A stretch of DNA of 64,000 bases from Polyangia bacterium (lineage in GTDB: Bacteria > Myxococcota_A > Polyangia > Nannocystales > Nannocystaceae), in assembly GCA_030429545.1 (NCBI GenBank), contig JAUIFF010000001.1, forward strand, positions 717,599-781,598. The letters run 5' to 3'. Every line of letters begins with the position of its first letter. The first letter of the stretch is position 1. Shown here one piece after another: positions 28,842 to 39,889 of the stretch. The notes under the pieces were generated by a model. That model was not told the origin of the DNA, did no database searches, and saw only the letters and a program-made list of their open reading frames with translations. The translations under genes and the position numbers were made by a program.

Positions 28842-30440
28842 CTAAGGAACGTTTGACGTGTCGACGACTGCCTGCCCGCCAACCCGGGCCTTGTAAAACA
28901 GGTCATCGTCGGCATCGACGAGCAGGCCCGTCGGGTAGTAGCCCCCGTCAAATTCACCGGTTGGCCCCTGCGTGAGCACCGCCCCGGGAATCGTAATAAT
29001 GTCGATACGATTGGCATTGCTTTGGGCGACAAACAGGCGGGCACCATCACTGTCAACTTCGATGCCGTCCGGGCCACTGAGTCCGCCCATATAGAATGTT
29101 GTGACCACGCCATCCACATCGACCGCATCGATTCGATTGTTGTTGTAGTTGGCGACATAGAAGGTTTGTGCATCGGGGGCGAAGTCGAGAGCACTCAACG
29201 GCCCAGAACTCATCGCAAACTGGGTGATACTCGAGTCACTCGGGTCGTAAACATAAATCGCGGAGGACGCCGATACCATCATGATCTGGCCGCCTAGGTC
29301 GCCAAATCCCTCGGGGATGACGTCAATGTCATTGATGATTGCCGGCAAGTCGGTAACCTGGCTGGTCATGTTATTACTGTCGACAGTAAACAGGCGATTG
29401 GGGCTGTCGACGGCTACGTAGATCAACTCATCCTGGGGGCGGTAGGTGATGCCGTTGACCGAGTTTGAGCCGAACATATTGACGATTTGCGTGACCGAAC
29501 CATCGTCTTTACTCACCCGGAACAGGCCGTCGTTGAAACTACCTCCGACAAGGATATTGCAGTCGGCATCCCAGGCGATATCGCCGTAGTAGTTGCTCGG
29601 GTGGATGGTGGCGGGGAACGGGAGATTGTCGGCGTCGAGGTTGCATTCTTCGGACTCGCACATGTCGCTGCAGCCGTCGCCCGACTCAAGGTTGCCATCG
29701 TCGCATTGCTCGTTGTCGGCCCAGACAAAGCCATCGCCACAGCTTGCGGCTTCGCAGGTGTCGATGCACTCGTCGCTGTTGTCGTCGTTCATATCGTCGC
29801 AGGCCTCGCCTGCTTCCTCATTGACGTTGCCGTCGCCGCACTCGACCACGGTGCAATCGTCGTCGCAGTCGGCGGCCTCGCCACCAGCGTCGCACTCCTC
29901 CATGCCTTCCCAGACAAAGCCGTCGCCACAGCTTGCGGCTAGGCACGAGCTCGGGCATTCATCCGAGTCGTCGTCGTTGCCATCGTCACAGTCTTCGACA
30001 CCCTCTTGGATGTTGCCGTCACCGCACGACGCGAGCTCACAGGTCGACAGGCACTCATCGGTCTCGATGTCATTGCCATCGTCGCAGGCCTCATCGCCCT
30101 CGACCACACCATCGCCGCATACCGCCGGCTCACCCGTGGTCGGGTCTTCGGTAGTCGGGTCTTCAGTGGTCGGGTCTTCAGTGGTCGGATTTTCGGTGGT
30201 CGGGTCCTCGGTGGTTGGGTCCTCGGTGGTCGGCGAGGTCTCACTCTCCGAGCCGGGGCCGGCTGTCATGTCTTCGGTTGTCGACGTCGACATCGTGTCG
30301 TCACCAGTCGTCTCCGTCTCCGCCGAGTCGGTCGAGCTCCCGCTCTCGGTCGAGGTGGCTGTATCGTCGCCGCAGCCGGCGAGCAACATGGCAGTGGTTA
30401 GTGAAACACCGAGGGCGTGAAAACGCTGGGTCTTAAACAT
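28842..30440 (-). CDS. surface lipoprotein: five DUF4215 Cys repeats plus beta-propeller
   Basis: A 532-residue lipoprotein (MLLAGC). It has a TTEDP linker, then five Cys-rich units of the form CGDG...CDDGN...C..C, then about 250 residues with blade-like repeats ([57 protein letters not shown]) of the NHL/SMP-30 propeller kind. The Cys units are typical of Nannocystaceae and Haliangium-type genomes. Likely a ligand-binding or adhesive surface protein. Confidence 0.85.
   Translation of the reverse strand: MFKTQRFHALGVSLTTAMLLAGCGDDTATSTESGSSTDSAETETTGDDTMSTSTTEDMTAGPGSESETSPTTEDPTTEDPTTENPTTEDPTTEDPTTEDPTTGEPAVCGDGVVEGDEACDDGNDIETDECLSTCELASCGDGNIQEGVEDCDDGNDDDSDECPSSCLAASCGDGFVWEGMEECDAGGEAADCDDDCTVVECGDGNVNEEAGEACDDMNDDNSDECIDTCEAASCGDGFVWADNEQCDDGNLESGDGCSDMCESEECNLDADNLPFPATIHPSNYYGDIAWDADCNILVGGSFNDGLFRVSKDDGSVTQIVNMFGSNSVNGITYRPQDELIYVAVDSPNRLFTVDSNNMTSQVTDLPAIINDIDVIPEGFGDLGGQIMMVSASSAIYVYDPSDSSITQFAMSSGPLSALDFAPDAQTFYVANYNNNRIDAVDVDGVVTTFYMGGLSGPDGIEVDSDGARLFVAQSNANRIDIITIPGAVLTQGPTGEFDGGYYPTGLLVDADDDLFYKARVGGQAVVDTSNVP
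30136..30225. repeat. 15-bp tandem repeat, six copies
   Basis: Six units of 15 bases (GTGGTCGGGTCTTCG with variants) encode the TTEDP linker of the neighbouring propeller lipoprotein. In-frame length change by slippage would alter the linker without breaking the protein. Confidence 0.85.
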
Positions 30441-30691
30441 GTCTCAAGGTACATCTTTAATTGATGTGTCGGAAAGAACAGGTTGCGGGAGTTTCGGCAA
30501 TCCCTGCCGGTCTTGGCCGGTGTCGAGCCGAGCACAACCCGCGTGTCGCTGCCTATCGGATTTATCGGTGCTAGCTCGGTTTTTATATCGGTGCAGCGGG
30601 AGCTCCGGGGCGTGGCCGTTGTGGGGCAGGGCGGCTTTGGGCCGCGTGTTGGCCAGCCGCCACCGCAGGCGGCCGCAGTGGTGTCGCCGAC

Positions 30692-30865
30692 TCAGGCTTG
30701 GTGCTCAAAGACCTCAACTAAACAGGAGCTGTCCGTGCCGCGGACATCGTCTTCGGTCGCTGTGTTCGCATCCATGCCGCCGTAGTACGACGACCCACCG
30801 GCGTGACTGTCTTGGCCACCACGACCACCACCGCACCAGCCACCGCAAGGTGCCGTTTTGGCCAT
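30692..30865 (-). CDS. small Gly/Cys-rich peptide, candidate
   Basis: A 57-residue frame starting at ATG 30865: MAKTAPCGGWCGGG, then a Ser/Gly/Tyr segment, then an acidic part ending SSCLVEVFEHQA. It lies downstream of the MFS gene in the same frame; the codons upstream as far as the MFS stop also read as Gly/Ala-rich protein but without a start. Composition suggests a secreted or modified small peptide, or the remains of a Gly-rich surface protein. No family recognised. The rest of the gap from 30441 to 30691 shows only a GC-rich stem (about 30656-30673). Confidence 0.35.
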   Translation of the reverse strand: MAKTAPCGGWCGGGRGGQDSHAGGSSYYGGMDANTATEDDVRGTDSSCLVEVFEHQA

Positions 30866-31000
30866 GCTCCGCCGGCGTTTTGCGTCGTGGCCGTGGCCAT
30901 CGGCATTGGTGTTGTCACCACCCGAACCGTCGAGGCCGGTGAGGGCACCTCCACCGCCCCCGAGACCAGGAGTACTCGGCTCCGTCAGGCCGGCGGCGTA

Positions 31001-32248
31001 TCACCCATCTTCTTGCATCAACTGCCCGCGCTCAGTCACCAGCACGACCGCGAGCGTGGCCAGGCCCAGGTACAAAAATCCCAGGGCAAACGGCTCGACA
31101 GTGCCATCGAACGACTGGCCGATCACGGCCCCGAGCCCGCCGGCGACCAGGGTCGAAGAAAACCCTAGGGCCGACGAGGCCGTCCCCGCAATATCGCCGA
31201 GGGGTTCCATGGCCATGGCATTGAAGTTGGCACCGATCAGGCTAAAGCAGAAAAACCCGAGGACCATGGTTGCGTAAAATGGGATGAAGCCGTCGAAACC
31301 GAGCTGTAGCGCGGCGAGGTAGGCCCCGATGACGCACACAAACGTGAGCACGGCGAGGTGCGAAAGTCGGCGCATTCCCAGGCGGCCAACGAGGCGTGCA
31401 TTGAGAAACGACGACACCGCCATGCCGCCGGCGACCCCGGCAAAGTACAGCGAAAACGTTTCGGTTTTGCCGTAAACACCAACAAAGATCTGCTCGGAAG
31501 TACTGATAAAGGCAAACAGGCAGCCAAAGATCAAGCCGGAGGCGAGCATGTAGCCGGCGGTCACCCGGGTGGTGAGTACACGCTTGTAGGCGACAAGCAG
31601 GGTGCGCATACGAATTTGGGCTCGGGCAATTGCTGGCAGGGTTTCGCGCAGTCGCAGGCCAACCCACAGGGCCATGCCCACACCAAATGCGACGAGTACG
31701 GCAAAGATCCAGCGCCAGTCGGCGACCATTAAGATGAGTTGGCCAATGTTGGGTGCGAGGATTGGCACGGCCATAAACACCATCATGATGAGCGACATCA
31801 GCCGTGCCATGGCCCGGCCGCTGGTGACGTCACGGATGATCGATAGCGAAATGACACGCGCACCCGAGGCGGCGACGCCCTGGATCCCGCGGGCCACGAG
31901 CATCTGCGGAAACGTTGCAGCGAATACACACCACAGGCCGCAGGCCGCGTAGGCCAACAGCGAGATCAACAGTGGGAGTTTGCGACCAAAGCGGTCGGAG
32001 AGGGGGCCCATAAACAGTTGGGCCGCGCCGAGACCGAACACGTAGACCAGCACCACGTATTGCCGATGGTTGGGGTCGGCGATGTCGAGGTCGCGCCCGA
32101 GGTCGGGCAGGGCCGGCAACATGATGTCGATCGCCAACGCATTGAGGGCCATCAACCCGGCCATCATCACAACCAGCTCGGTCGCTGAGACGCCGGCGCG
32201 CTCGAGGTTCGAAGACCCCTTTACAGTGTTCGACACGCCGCGGAACAT
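31001..32248 (-). CDS. Bcr/CflA-type multidrug efflux transporter (MFS)
   Basis: A 415-residue inner-membrane protein with about 12 membrane segments. The drug:H+ antiporter signature GPLSDRFGRKLPLL lies between helices 2 and 3, and AIDIMLPALPDLGRDL near the start is typical of the Bcr/CflA subfamily. It would export drugs or a metabolite. I place the start at ATG 32248; an in-frame extension to 32530 overlaps the LysR gene and has no membrane character. A LysR gene lies upstream on the same strand. Confidence 0.88.
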   Translation of the reverse strand: MFRGVSNTVKGSSNLERAGVSATELVVMMAGLMALNALAIDIMLPALPDLGRDLDIADPNHRQYVVLVYVFGLGAAQLFMGPLSDRFGRKLPLLISLLAYAACGLWCVFAATFPQMLVARGIQGVAASGARVISLSIIRDVTSGRAMARLMSLIMMVFMAVPILAPNIGQLILMVADWRWIFAVLVAFGVGMALWVGLRLRETLPAIARAQIRMRTLLVAYKRVLTTRVTAGYMLASGLIFGCLFAFISTSEQIFVGVYGKTETFSLYFAGVAGGMAVSSFLNARLVGRLGMRRLSHLAVLTFVCVIGAYLAALQLGFDGFIPFYATMVLGFFCFSLIGANFNAMAMEPLGDIAGTASSALGFSSTLVAGGLGAVIGQSFDGTVEPFALGFLYLGLATLAVVLVTERGQLMQEDG

Positions 32249-32493
32249 ACTCGATAAGCAAAGCAGGCGCCCGCGGGAATCGGCTGTTTGTGTGCTAGCA
32301 AGCGTTTGTTTGCAGGTCGCCGAACATCGCTTGGCCCGTCCCCAGAAAGGTGCCGGGTTGTGGCCGAGCGAAGGCATCGAGCGGTCGGCCAAGTCGGGGT
32401 CTGCTTGCAAGTGCACAACCCTAAGGCCGGCGGCCACAACCGTGAGGTCGGGTGAACCACTTGGTGGGGCCTCGGCGAGACACTTGGCAACCT

Positions 32494-33354
32494 TCAGGAC
32501 GGGGCGCCGTGAAACACCTGCTTCAACCATTGGATCACGGCCCGAACGCCTGGTAGCCGTTGCTTTGAGCGGTGGACAACCAGCCAGAGTTCACGGTGGG
32601 CGATCGGGCCTAGGTTGCGGGCGCCGACCTGCTCGGGGCGAACTTCGACGACATCTCGCAGGCGTGGCACCTGGCCGTGGGGCAAGATCGCAACCCCGAG
32701 GCCGGCCTCGACCGCGAGCCCGAGGGCTTCGACATCTTCGACCAGCAACCGCGGGGGACGGCCGACAAACGCCCGCTCGGCGTGCCCCTGCTCGGGGATC
32801 TTGGCCAGCGAGCCGGTGAGGCCGAGCCATGGCACGTCGTCGCCGAGTTCGAGTGAGGCCGCGGCACACAGCCCGTAGGAGACGGTGGACAGCCGCTGGA
32901 CGACGAGGTCGCCGCGGCGCGGTCGGGCAAATCGCAGGGCGATGTCGGCTTCGCCGGCGGCTAGGCTCGCAACTTGGTTTTCGGCCAGTAGCCGCAGGCG
33001 CAGGTCGGGGTACTCTCGATAGAAGTCGGCGAGGTGGCCGACGATCTGCCAGCGAATCATCTCGCCAACGGTGGTCACACTCACCTGGCCACGCACCACC
33101 GGCGACTGGTCGAGCGCAGACTGAGCAGCGAGGGCAGCCTCGACCATGGGTTCGATGGCACTCAGCAGGGCGATGCCTTTTTGGGTCAGTCGCGCCGGGG
33201 CCTCGCGCAGCAACAGCGGGGAGTTGGCCTCGGCTTCGAGGCGCCCGAGTTGGCGACTGACTGTCGACTGGCTCACCCCCAGCGCGCGGGCTGCTGCGGT
33301 CAGGCTGCCGAGGCGGGCGACGGCTTCAAATGTGCGAAGGTGGTCCCATTCCAC
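32494..33354 (-). CDS. LysR-family transcriptional regulator
   Basis: A 286-residue LysR regulator: the N-terminal helix-turn-helix (WDHLRTFEAVARLGSLTAAARALGVSQSTVSRQLGRLE) and an effector domain (VVRGQVSVTTVGEM ... PHGQVPRLRDVVEV). GTG 33354 gives a normal LysR N-terminus; GTG 33363 and TTG 33372 lie upstream in frame. It is divergent from the MBL-fold hydrolase at 33455, the usual layout for a LysR target, and upstream of the MFS gene. A T-N11-A-like element overlaps its start. Confidence 0.88.
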   Translation of the reverse strand: MEWDHLRTFEAVARLGSLTAAARALGVSQSTVSRQLGRLEAEANSPLLLREAPARLTQKGIALLSAIEPMVEAALAAQSALDQSPVVRGQVSVTTVGEMIRWQIVGHLADFYREYPDLRLRLLAENQVASLAAGEADIALRFARPRRGDLVVQRLSTVSYGLCAAASLELGDDVPWLGLTGSLAKIPEQGHAERAFVGRPPRLLVEDVEALGLAVEAGLGVAILPHGQVPRLRDVVEVRPEQVGARNLGPIAHRELWLVVHRSKQRLPGVRAVIQWLKQVFHGAPS

Positions 33355-33377
33355 AATTATCACATTATCCAATTATC
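33351..33377. promoter_or_regulatory. AT-rich LysR-type site between divergent genes
   Basis: CAATTATC occurs twice, 15 bases apart, with a CATTATC in between, in the otherwise GC-rich gap between the LysR gene and the MBL-fold gene. On the minus strand the pattern reads GATAAT...GATAATT. LysR regulators usually bind AT-rich, partly symmetric T-N11-A sites in just this place. Confidence 0.35.
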
Positions 33378-33454
33378 GATGTGTGCAATGCAAATTTGAA
33401 TGTTGCTGAGATTGGTGGCGGGTGCAAGCTCTCGGTGAACAGGTTGGAGAACCC

Positions 33455-34303
33455 ATGAAAATTCACCACATTCGTAATGCAACCGCGATCGTGACCCTCG
33501 GCGAGCACCGTTTGCTTGTCGACCCAATGCTCGCCAAGGCAGGGGCATTTCCAGGCTTCAAGATGTTTGGCGGCGGGCGTCGGCGCAATCCCCTGGTCGA
33601 ACTCCCGCCCGGCACCGACGAGGCCCTTGCCCAGGTCACCGGCGTGCTGGTGACCCACGAGCACCCCGACCACTTCGACGCGCCAGCCCTGGCGTGGATC
33701 AAACACCGCAGGTTGCCGGTGTGGGCCAATCGCGTGGATGCTGCCAGCCTTGCAGGCAAGGGCCTTGATGTCCATGAGTTGCAAACAGGGGCACTTGGGA
33801 TGACGGTCGAGGTTGTGCGTTCCCGGCACGGGCGCGGGCTTCTTGGCTGGCTGATGGGACCGGTTGCCGGCTATTTTTTGGCGCACCCCGACGAGCCGAG
33901 CGTGTACCTCACGGGTGACTCCGTGCTGACAGACAATGTCATCGACGCCGTCAGGCGCCTGCAACCTGACGTCATTGTCGCCCCGGCAGGTGCGGCCAAC
34001 ATGGGCCTGGGAGGGGACATCCTGTTTTCCGTGGATGAGTTGGTCAAGCTGATCGCGATGGCCTCGGGCGAAGTTGTGCTCAATCACCTCGAGGCCCTCG
34101 ACCACTGTCCAACCACGCGCCGCGACTTGCGTGCTCGCCTGCGCCACGAGGGCCTCGCCGGGCGTGTGCACGTGCCCGAAGATGGCGAAGTTATCGAGTT
34201 TGAGGGCCGTCACCGGGCGGTGCTGCCAACGATCCACGAGGGTGGTGCAGGGGTGCGTCCAGGGTTACAAAAGTGGGTCACAGCCCGGTTTGCGGGCACG
34301 TGA
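33455..34303 (+). CDS. MBL-fold metal-dependent hydrolase
   Basis: A 282-residue metallo-beta-lactamase-fold protein with the metal-binding motif THEHPDHFD, a TGDSVLTDN segment and a later LNHLEALDHCP His. It resembles UlaG/RomA-like hydrolases. The substrate is unknown. GGAG lies ten bases before the ATG. It is divergent from a LysR regulator that probably controls it, and is followed by a clear terminator. Confidence 0.85.
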   Translation: MKIHHIRNATAIVTLGEHRLLVDPMLAKAGAFPGFKMFGGGRRRNPLVELPPGTDEALAQVTGVLVTHEHPDHFDAPALAWIKHRRLPVWANRVDAASLAGKGLDVHELQTGALGMTVEVVRSRHGRGLLGWLMGPVAGYFLAHPDEPSVYLTGDSVLTDNVIDAVRRLQPDVIVAPAGAANMGLGGDILFSVDELVKLIAMASGEVVLNHLEALDHCPTTRRDLRARLRHEGLAGRVHVPEDGEVIEFEGRHRAVLPTIHEGGAGVRPGLQKWVTARFAGT

Positions 34304-34324
34304 TGGCATGGACAAAGGGGCGAG

Positions 34325-34352
34325 CCGGCAATGTCGAAAGTTGCCGGTTTTT
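34325..34352 (+). terminator. rho-independent terminator after the MBL-fold gene
   Basis: CCGGCAA, nine bases, TTGCCGG, then TTTTT: a 7-bp perfect stem with a T-run 21 bases after the stop codon. It may also serve the convergent hypothetical gene that ends at 34357. Confidence 0.85.
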
Positions 34353-34356
34353 GCGG

Positions 34357-34973
34357 TCACTCGTCCTCGTCCGCAATGCCATGGATGTAGCGCATGGCTC
34401 GCTCGTAGGCGTCGATAAAATCCCACCGCGGTAGTTTGAGCGACAGCGGTGGCCCGTCGCGGCCGCCCGGAAAGTGGGCTTGTATGCGGGCGGGGAGCTC
34501 GTCGAAGTCGTCGAGCACAAGCCCCGCGGTCAGCTCGATGCTGTCGCCGTTTGCCACCGCTGTCAGCAACCATCGCTGGACCACACCCATGTCGTAGGTT
34601 GTGATCTGCGAAAAGGTTGCTTGTACACCATCTTCGAGGTCGTAGAAGTTGTGGTGGGCGAGCTGTTTGGCCGCGCAGCCCGAGTCCTGCAACACGGCGA
34701 GGGGCCAGCTTTGCCGGTCAACGGAGGCTTCAAACGCGGCTAACTCGGCTAGCTCGAGGTCGCCTTGGCACATGAGAATACGCGGGCTGGTGCCGCGGAT
34801 GGCGAGCAGCGCGGCGTCACGTGCAAATAGGATGAGTTTGGTGGTGGCCGCGGACAGGCGCGGATCATAGCATTGATGGACGGCGCGATAGTTTGCCCAA
34901 TCGCGGGACAACGCTGCGGAGCGCTGGCTTCGGGGTTTTGCCGTTTGGTCGCGCGCTCGATGAACAGCCGACA

Positions 34974-34974
<1 letters not shown>
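34357..34974 (-). CDS. hypothetical protein coupled to deaD
   Basis: A 205-residue soluble protein without recognised motifs. It appears as a mixed alpha/beta domain (LILFARDAALLAIRGTSPRILMCQGDLELAELA ...). The GTG start at 34974 overlaps the TAG stop of deaD by one base, so translation is coupled and the two are one transcript. No membrane segment or signal is seen. Function unknown. Confidence 0.6.
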
Positions 34975-36710
<1,736 letters not shown>

Positions 36711-36750
36711 CCCGAGCTGATAGCGGTCTTGACCGATTTGCGCAATTTGG

Positions 36751-37947
36751 GTGTCTCGACTTTACGCACGCGGGCAAACGTGCCAGACGCACACCTTGCC
36801 CAGCGCACGACAACTCGCCCTCCAGACCGCCGCCGCGCGGATGTACGAAGTCTTCGAGATCGGCGAGCCAGCCGTATTGCGGGGGCTCGGCCCGCTGTTC
36901 GAACTCGACGAGGTATTCGCCTGGATCAAGCGCGCGCACCCGCCGATCGGCAGCGCCGGTGCGAAGGTCGCGGCGCTCAAGCGCAGCTGGGGCCTCGATG
37001 TCGAGACTCCCGAGGCCGAGGGCCCTGACCCTGGCCGACCTGCCGAGATCTACCGCGATGGCGCGATGATCCTCGAGCCCGCGCCCTTCCTCCCGGGCCC
37101 CGAAGATCACAACTTTGAGGCCTGGGTTGCTAAGACCCACGCGGCCCTTGGCGGCCCGTTTGGGATGCAGGCTCCCGGGATCGAGTGTGCCGATTTTGAA
37201 GCCCTCGACCGCCTCCAAGTTCTCCTCGGGCCGACCCTCGCCGAGACCGGGCCGCGCAGCTATCGCTACAACGCGTTTGTCGGCGACTACCCCCGCACGC
37301 CTTTCGGTTTTCACGTCGACCCCCATCAAGAGGCCGTGTTCCAGTACGTGATTGCCGGTTCACGGCGGGCCCACTTTTGGCAGGGTTTGACCCTGCAGCG
37401 GCGTGACGAAGCGTGGGTCGAAGATGCCAACGGGCTCGTCAAACCACGCACTGCCCCCGAGCACAGCTTTGAACTCGAGCCGGGTGATCTCGTGTTTTGG
37501 CCAGGGACCCACGTCCACGGCTTTGAGCCGAACGGGCCGTCGATGGCGCTGAGCATGGTCATCGATCTCGGAGCACCGCGCGAGCGGGCAGAGGTTGTCC
37601 GTGCGCTCGTGGTCGAGACCGTCCGGGGAGCCACCGCACTCCCGGCAGCCGATGACGCGGGGCCGGTCGAGATGGGGATGACGCTGGTTCGCCGCCCAGG
37701 GGCGCGCCTTGCCCATGCTCGGTGGGAGGATTCGCTGATCATCGCGGTGCGCGGGCGGACCTTCGACTGGCCTGATCGCAGCTCGATGGAGGCGGCGCGG
37801 AAGTTGCTCGATGACCTCGCGGCGATCGAGGGGAGCGTAAAAGTCGATGCGGTGGTCGAGCGGCACGCCCGTGGGCCGTTGATGGCGCCCGAAATTCTAG
37901 AGTTTTTGACCGCGCTCGTCAGCCTCGGGTTTGCCCGGGTCGACTAG
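36751..37947 (+). CDS. JmjC/cupin-type 2-oxoglutarate oxygenase-like protein
   Basis: A 398-residue protein with a cupin core. The iron-binding motif reads FHVDPHQEAVFQYVIAG (HxD...) and a later His lies in WPGTHVHGFEPNG, the arrangement of JmjC/RoxA-like hydroxylases, which hydroxylate ribosomal proteins or other targets. The first 90 codons before ATG 36841 may or may not be translated, so the protein may be 368 residues. The 3' end overlaps the convergent hoxW gene by 51 bases. The substrate is unknown. Confidence 0.7.
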   Translation: MSRLYARGQTCQTHTLPSARQLALQTAAARMYEVFEIGEPAVLRGLGPLFELDEVFAWIKRAHPPIGSAGAKVAALKRSWGLDVETPEAEGPDPGRPAEIYRDGAMILEPAPFLPGPEDHNFEAWVAKTHAALGGPFGMQAPGIECADFEALDRLQVLLGPTLAETGPRSYRYNAFVGDYPRTPFGFHVDPHQEAVFQYVIAGSRRAHFWQGLTLQRRDEAWVEDANGLVKPRTAPEHSFELEPGDLVFWPGTHVHGFEPNGPSMALSMVIDLGAPRERAEVVRALVVETVRGATALPAADDAGPVEMGMTLVRRPGARLAHARWEDSLIIAVRGRTFDWPDRSSMEAARKLLDDLAAIEGSVKVDAVVERHARGPLMAPEILEFLTALVSLGFARVD

Positions 37948-38391
37948 GAGTGTCGGTATGCGATCGGAGAATGCTTGGAGTGCCCGCTGAAGATGGTCTG
38001 AGGCGATGCTCGAAAGCCCGATCGCTAGCTCCCAAACACTGCCCTCGATCAACAGGAGCTCGGCCTGCGGCGTATTTGGGTACAGGCGTTCGCACAGCCC
38101 GAGTACCGTCTGTGGGGCCAAACTGTGCGACGTATAGTCGAGCCCGATTGCCGCCACGCAGGTGCGCCAGGCAAATCCATCGGCGAGTGGTCGCCGGTAG
38201 GCATCGACAAAAATGACATGTTCTTCGTGACAGATCATCTCGGCATCTTCGATTTGCAACTGAAACCGGCGGACCAAACGTTCAGCCGGATATCCGCCGC
38301 GCTCGAGAGCATCGACAAATGCCCAGCCGAGGCCATCATCTTGGCGACCGTCGTTGCCGATCCCGATGATCAGTGGGTGCGTGGGGTTCAC
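37897..38391 (-). CDS. hoxW: hydrogenase maturation protease for HoxH
   Basis: A 164-residue protease of the HyaD/HoxW type. The N-terminus LIIGIGNDGRQDDGLGW supplies the first acidic residue and EEHVIFVDAYR the second; these bind nickel in the precursor. It removes the C-terminal peptide of HoxH after metal insertion. The GTG start at 38391 overlaps the TGA of hoxH (GTGA), so translation is coupled; an upstream extension in the same frame lies inside hoxH and is not protein-like. It is convergent and overlapping with the JmjC-type gene. Confidence 0.88.
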   Translation of the reverse strand: MNPTHPLIIGIGNDGRQDDGLGWAFVDALERGGYPAERLVRRFQLQIEDAEMICHEEHVIFVDAYRRPLADGFAWRTCVAAIGLDYTSHSLAPQTVLGLCERLYPNTPQAELLLIEGSVWELAIGLSSIASDHLQRALQAFSDRIPTLLVDPGKPEADERGQKL

Positions 38392-39869
38392 AGCTGCGAC
38401 CAGTGCGGCGGTTGTTTTCGCCGTTGCGACAATACCTGGCCGCCGGCATCGACTAGCGTGACCTCTAGCGGCATCTGGCCCAGGGCATGGGTCGCGCAAC
38501 TCAAACACGGGTCGTAGGCCCGAATAGCGACTTCGACCTGGTTCAACATGCCCTCGGTGATTTCCGACTCGCGCTCGAGCACATGCTTGGCCACCCACTT
38601 GACCGCCTGGTTCATCGGTTCGTTATTGTGGGTCGTCGATACAATCAGATTGCACCGGGTGATCATCCCCCGTTCGTCGGCCTTGTAGTGGTGAATAAGG
38701 GTCCCGCGCGGAGCTTCGATCACCCCCACACCTTCCTCCCGCCGCTCGCCCCCCCGCACGAGGTCGTCGCCGAGAATCGACTCGTCCTTGAGCAGAATTT
38801 CCATGGCCTCGGCGCAATACAAAACCTCGATAAGCCGCGCCCAATGTGTATGCATTGTGTGGTTATTTGGCCGCCCGGCGGTATAGGCCTTAAAGGCCTG
38901 AAGTTCGCGGTTGGCCCGTGGGGTACGAATGTGCTCGCAAACATTCATACGTGCCAGCGGCCCCACACGATTCCAGCCGCGTTCGCGGCCGAGGTGGGTG
39001 AGGTAGGGAAACTTGAGGTAGGTCCAGCGCTCGACGCCCTCGCGAAAATACTCGATGTAGTTGCATGGATCGACATCGTCCAGCGTGCGCTTACCTGTGC
39101 TGTCGAGGGCCCGCAGCTTGCCATCATACAGCTCTAGACCCCCGTCGTTGTCGACGAGGGCTAGATGCCCCGACGGATGGCTGGCAAAGGTATCGAGCCA
39201 AGCTGCGTGCTCTTGGTGGTAGGCCTTAAAAAAATCAAGTGTCGCCTGGGCCCACTCGATCATGGTCTCGATGGCCGGGGTGTCATTGTCCTCTAAAAAG
39301 TAGCGGCGCTCCTCTGGGAAGAACGTTTTGTGCATACCGCCGGGGACCGCCGCGATGCCGTGGATTTTTTTGCCGGTCAGTGCCTTGATGAGCTCCTGAC
39401 CAAACTTGCGCATGAGGATGCCGCGGCGGGCGAGGTCTTCGTGTTCTAAAATCACCGCGCTCACCTGGCGTTTGTCGGGCGGGGCGTTGACCCCAAACAG
39501 CAGGTCTGGCGACGCGAGCAGGAAAAAGTGGACGGCGTGGGACTGAAAGTCCTGGGCGTAGTGCAGCAATCGGCGGAGTTTAGTTGTTGTCGGCGACAGG
39601 TCCTGTGGGTCTAACCCGACGAGTTGATCGATCGCCTTGGCTGCGGCTAGATGATGACTTACGGGACAGATTCCACACAGGCGTTGGACCAACAGCGGCG
39701 CCTCCCAATAGGGCCGCCCCTGGACAAATCGTTCAAACCCGCGGAACTCGACCACGTGAAACCGTGCCCGTTCGACCTCGCCGTTTGGGTCGAGATGAAT
39801 CGTCACCCGCCCGTGCCCCTCGACACGGGTCACCGGGTCGATTGTAATGACTTTACCGCCTTGGGCCAT
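38388..39869 (-). CDS. hoxH: NAD-linked [NiFe] hydrogenase large subunit
   Basis: A 493-residue catalytic subunit. Both Ni-binding motifs are present: RLCGICPVSHH near residue 60 and DPCLSCATHALG near the C-terminus, the group 3d signature. A C-terminal peptide of about 23 residues after the CATH(A) site would be cut by HoxW. ATG 39869 gives the normal start (VITIDPVTRVEGHGRVTI). It forms the hydrogenase dimer with the HoxY part of the fused protein encoded upstream. It follows hoxUY by 20 bases. Confidence 0.94.
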   Translation of the reverse strand: MAQGGKVITIDPVTRVEGHGRVTIHLDPNGEVERARFHVVEFRGFERFVQGRPYWEAPLLVQRLCGICPVSHHLAAAKAIDQLVGLDPQDLSPTTTKLRRLLHYAQDFQSHAVHFFLLASPDLLFGVNAPPDKRQVSAVILEHEDLARRGILMRKFGQELIKALTGKKIHGIAAVPGGMHKTFFPEERRYFLEDNDTPAIETMIEWAQATLDFFKAYHQEHAAWLDTFASHPSGHLALVDNDGGLELYDGKLRALDSTGKRTLDDVDPCNYIEYFREGVERWTYLKFPYLTHLGRERGWNRVGPLARMNVCEHIRTPRANRELQAFKAYTAGRPNNHTMHTHWARLIEVLYCAEAMEILLKDESILGDDLVRGGERREEGVGVIEAPRGTLIHHYKADERGMITRCNLIVSTTHNNEPMNQAVKWVAKHVLERESEITEGMLNQVEVAIRAYDPCLSCATHALGQMPLEVTLVDAGGQVLSQRRKQPPHWSQL

Positions 39870-39889
39870 AACCTCGCCTGCCTTCGTGA

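Noticed and set aside
30136..30225. CRISPR-like short repeats
   Set aside because: 15-bp units without spacers that code for a TTEDP linker.
30439..30942. Plus-strand frame of 167 codons upstream of the MFS region
   Set aside because: Cys/Arg/His-biased composition typical of an out-of-frame reading; no start signal.
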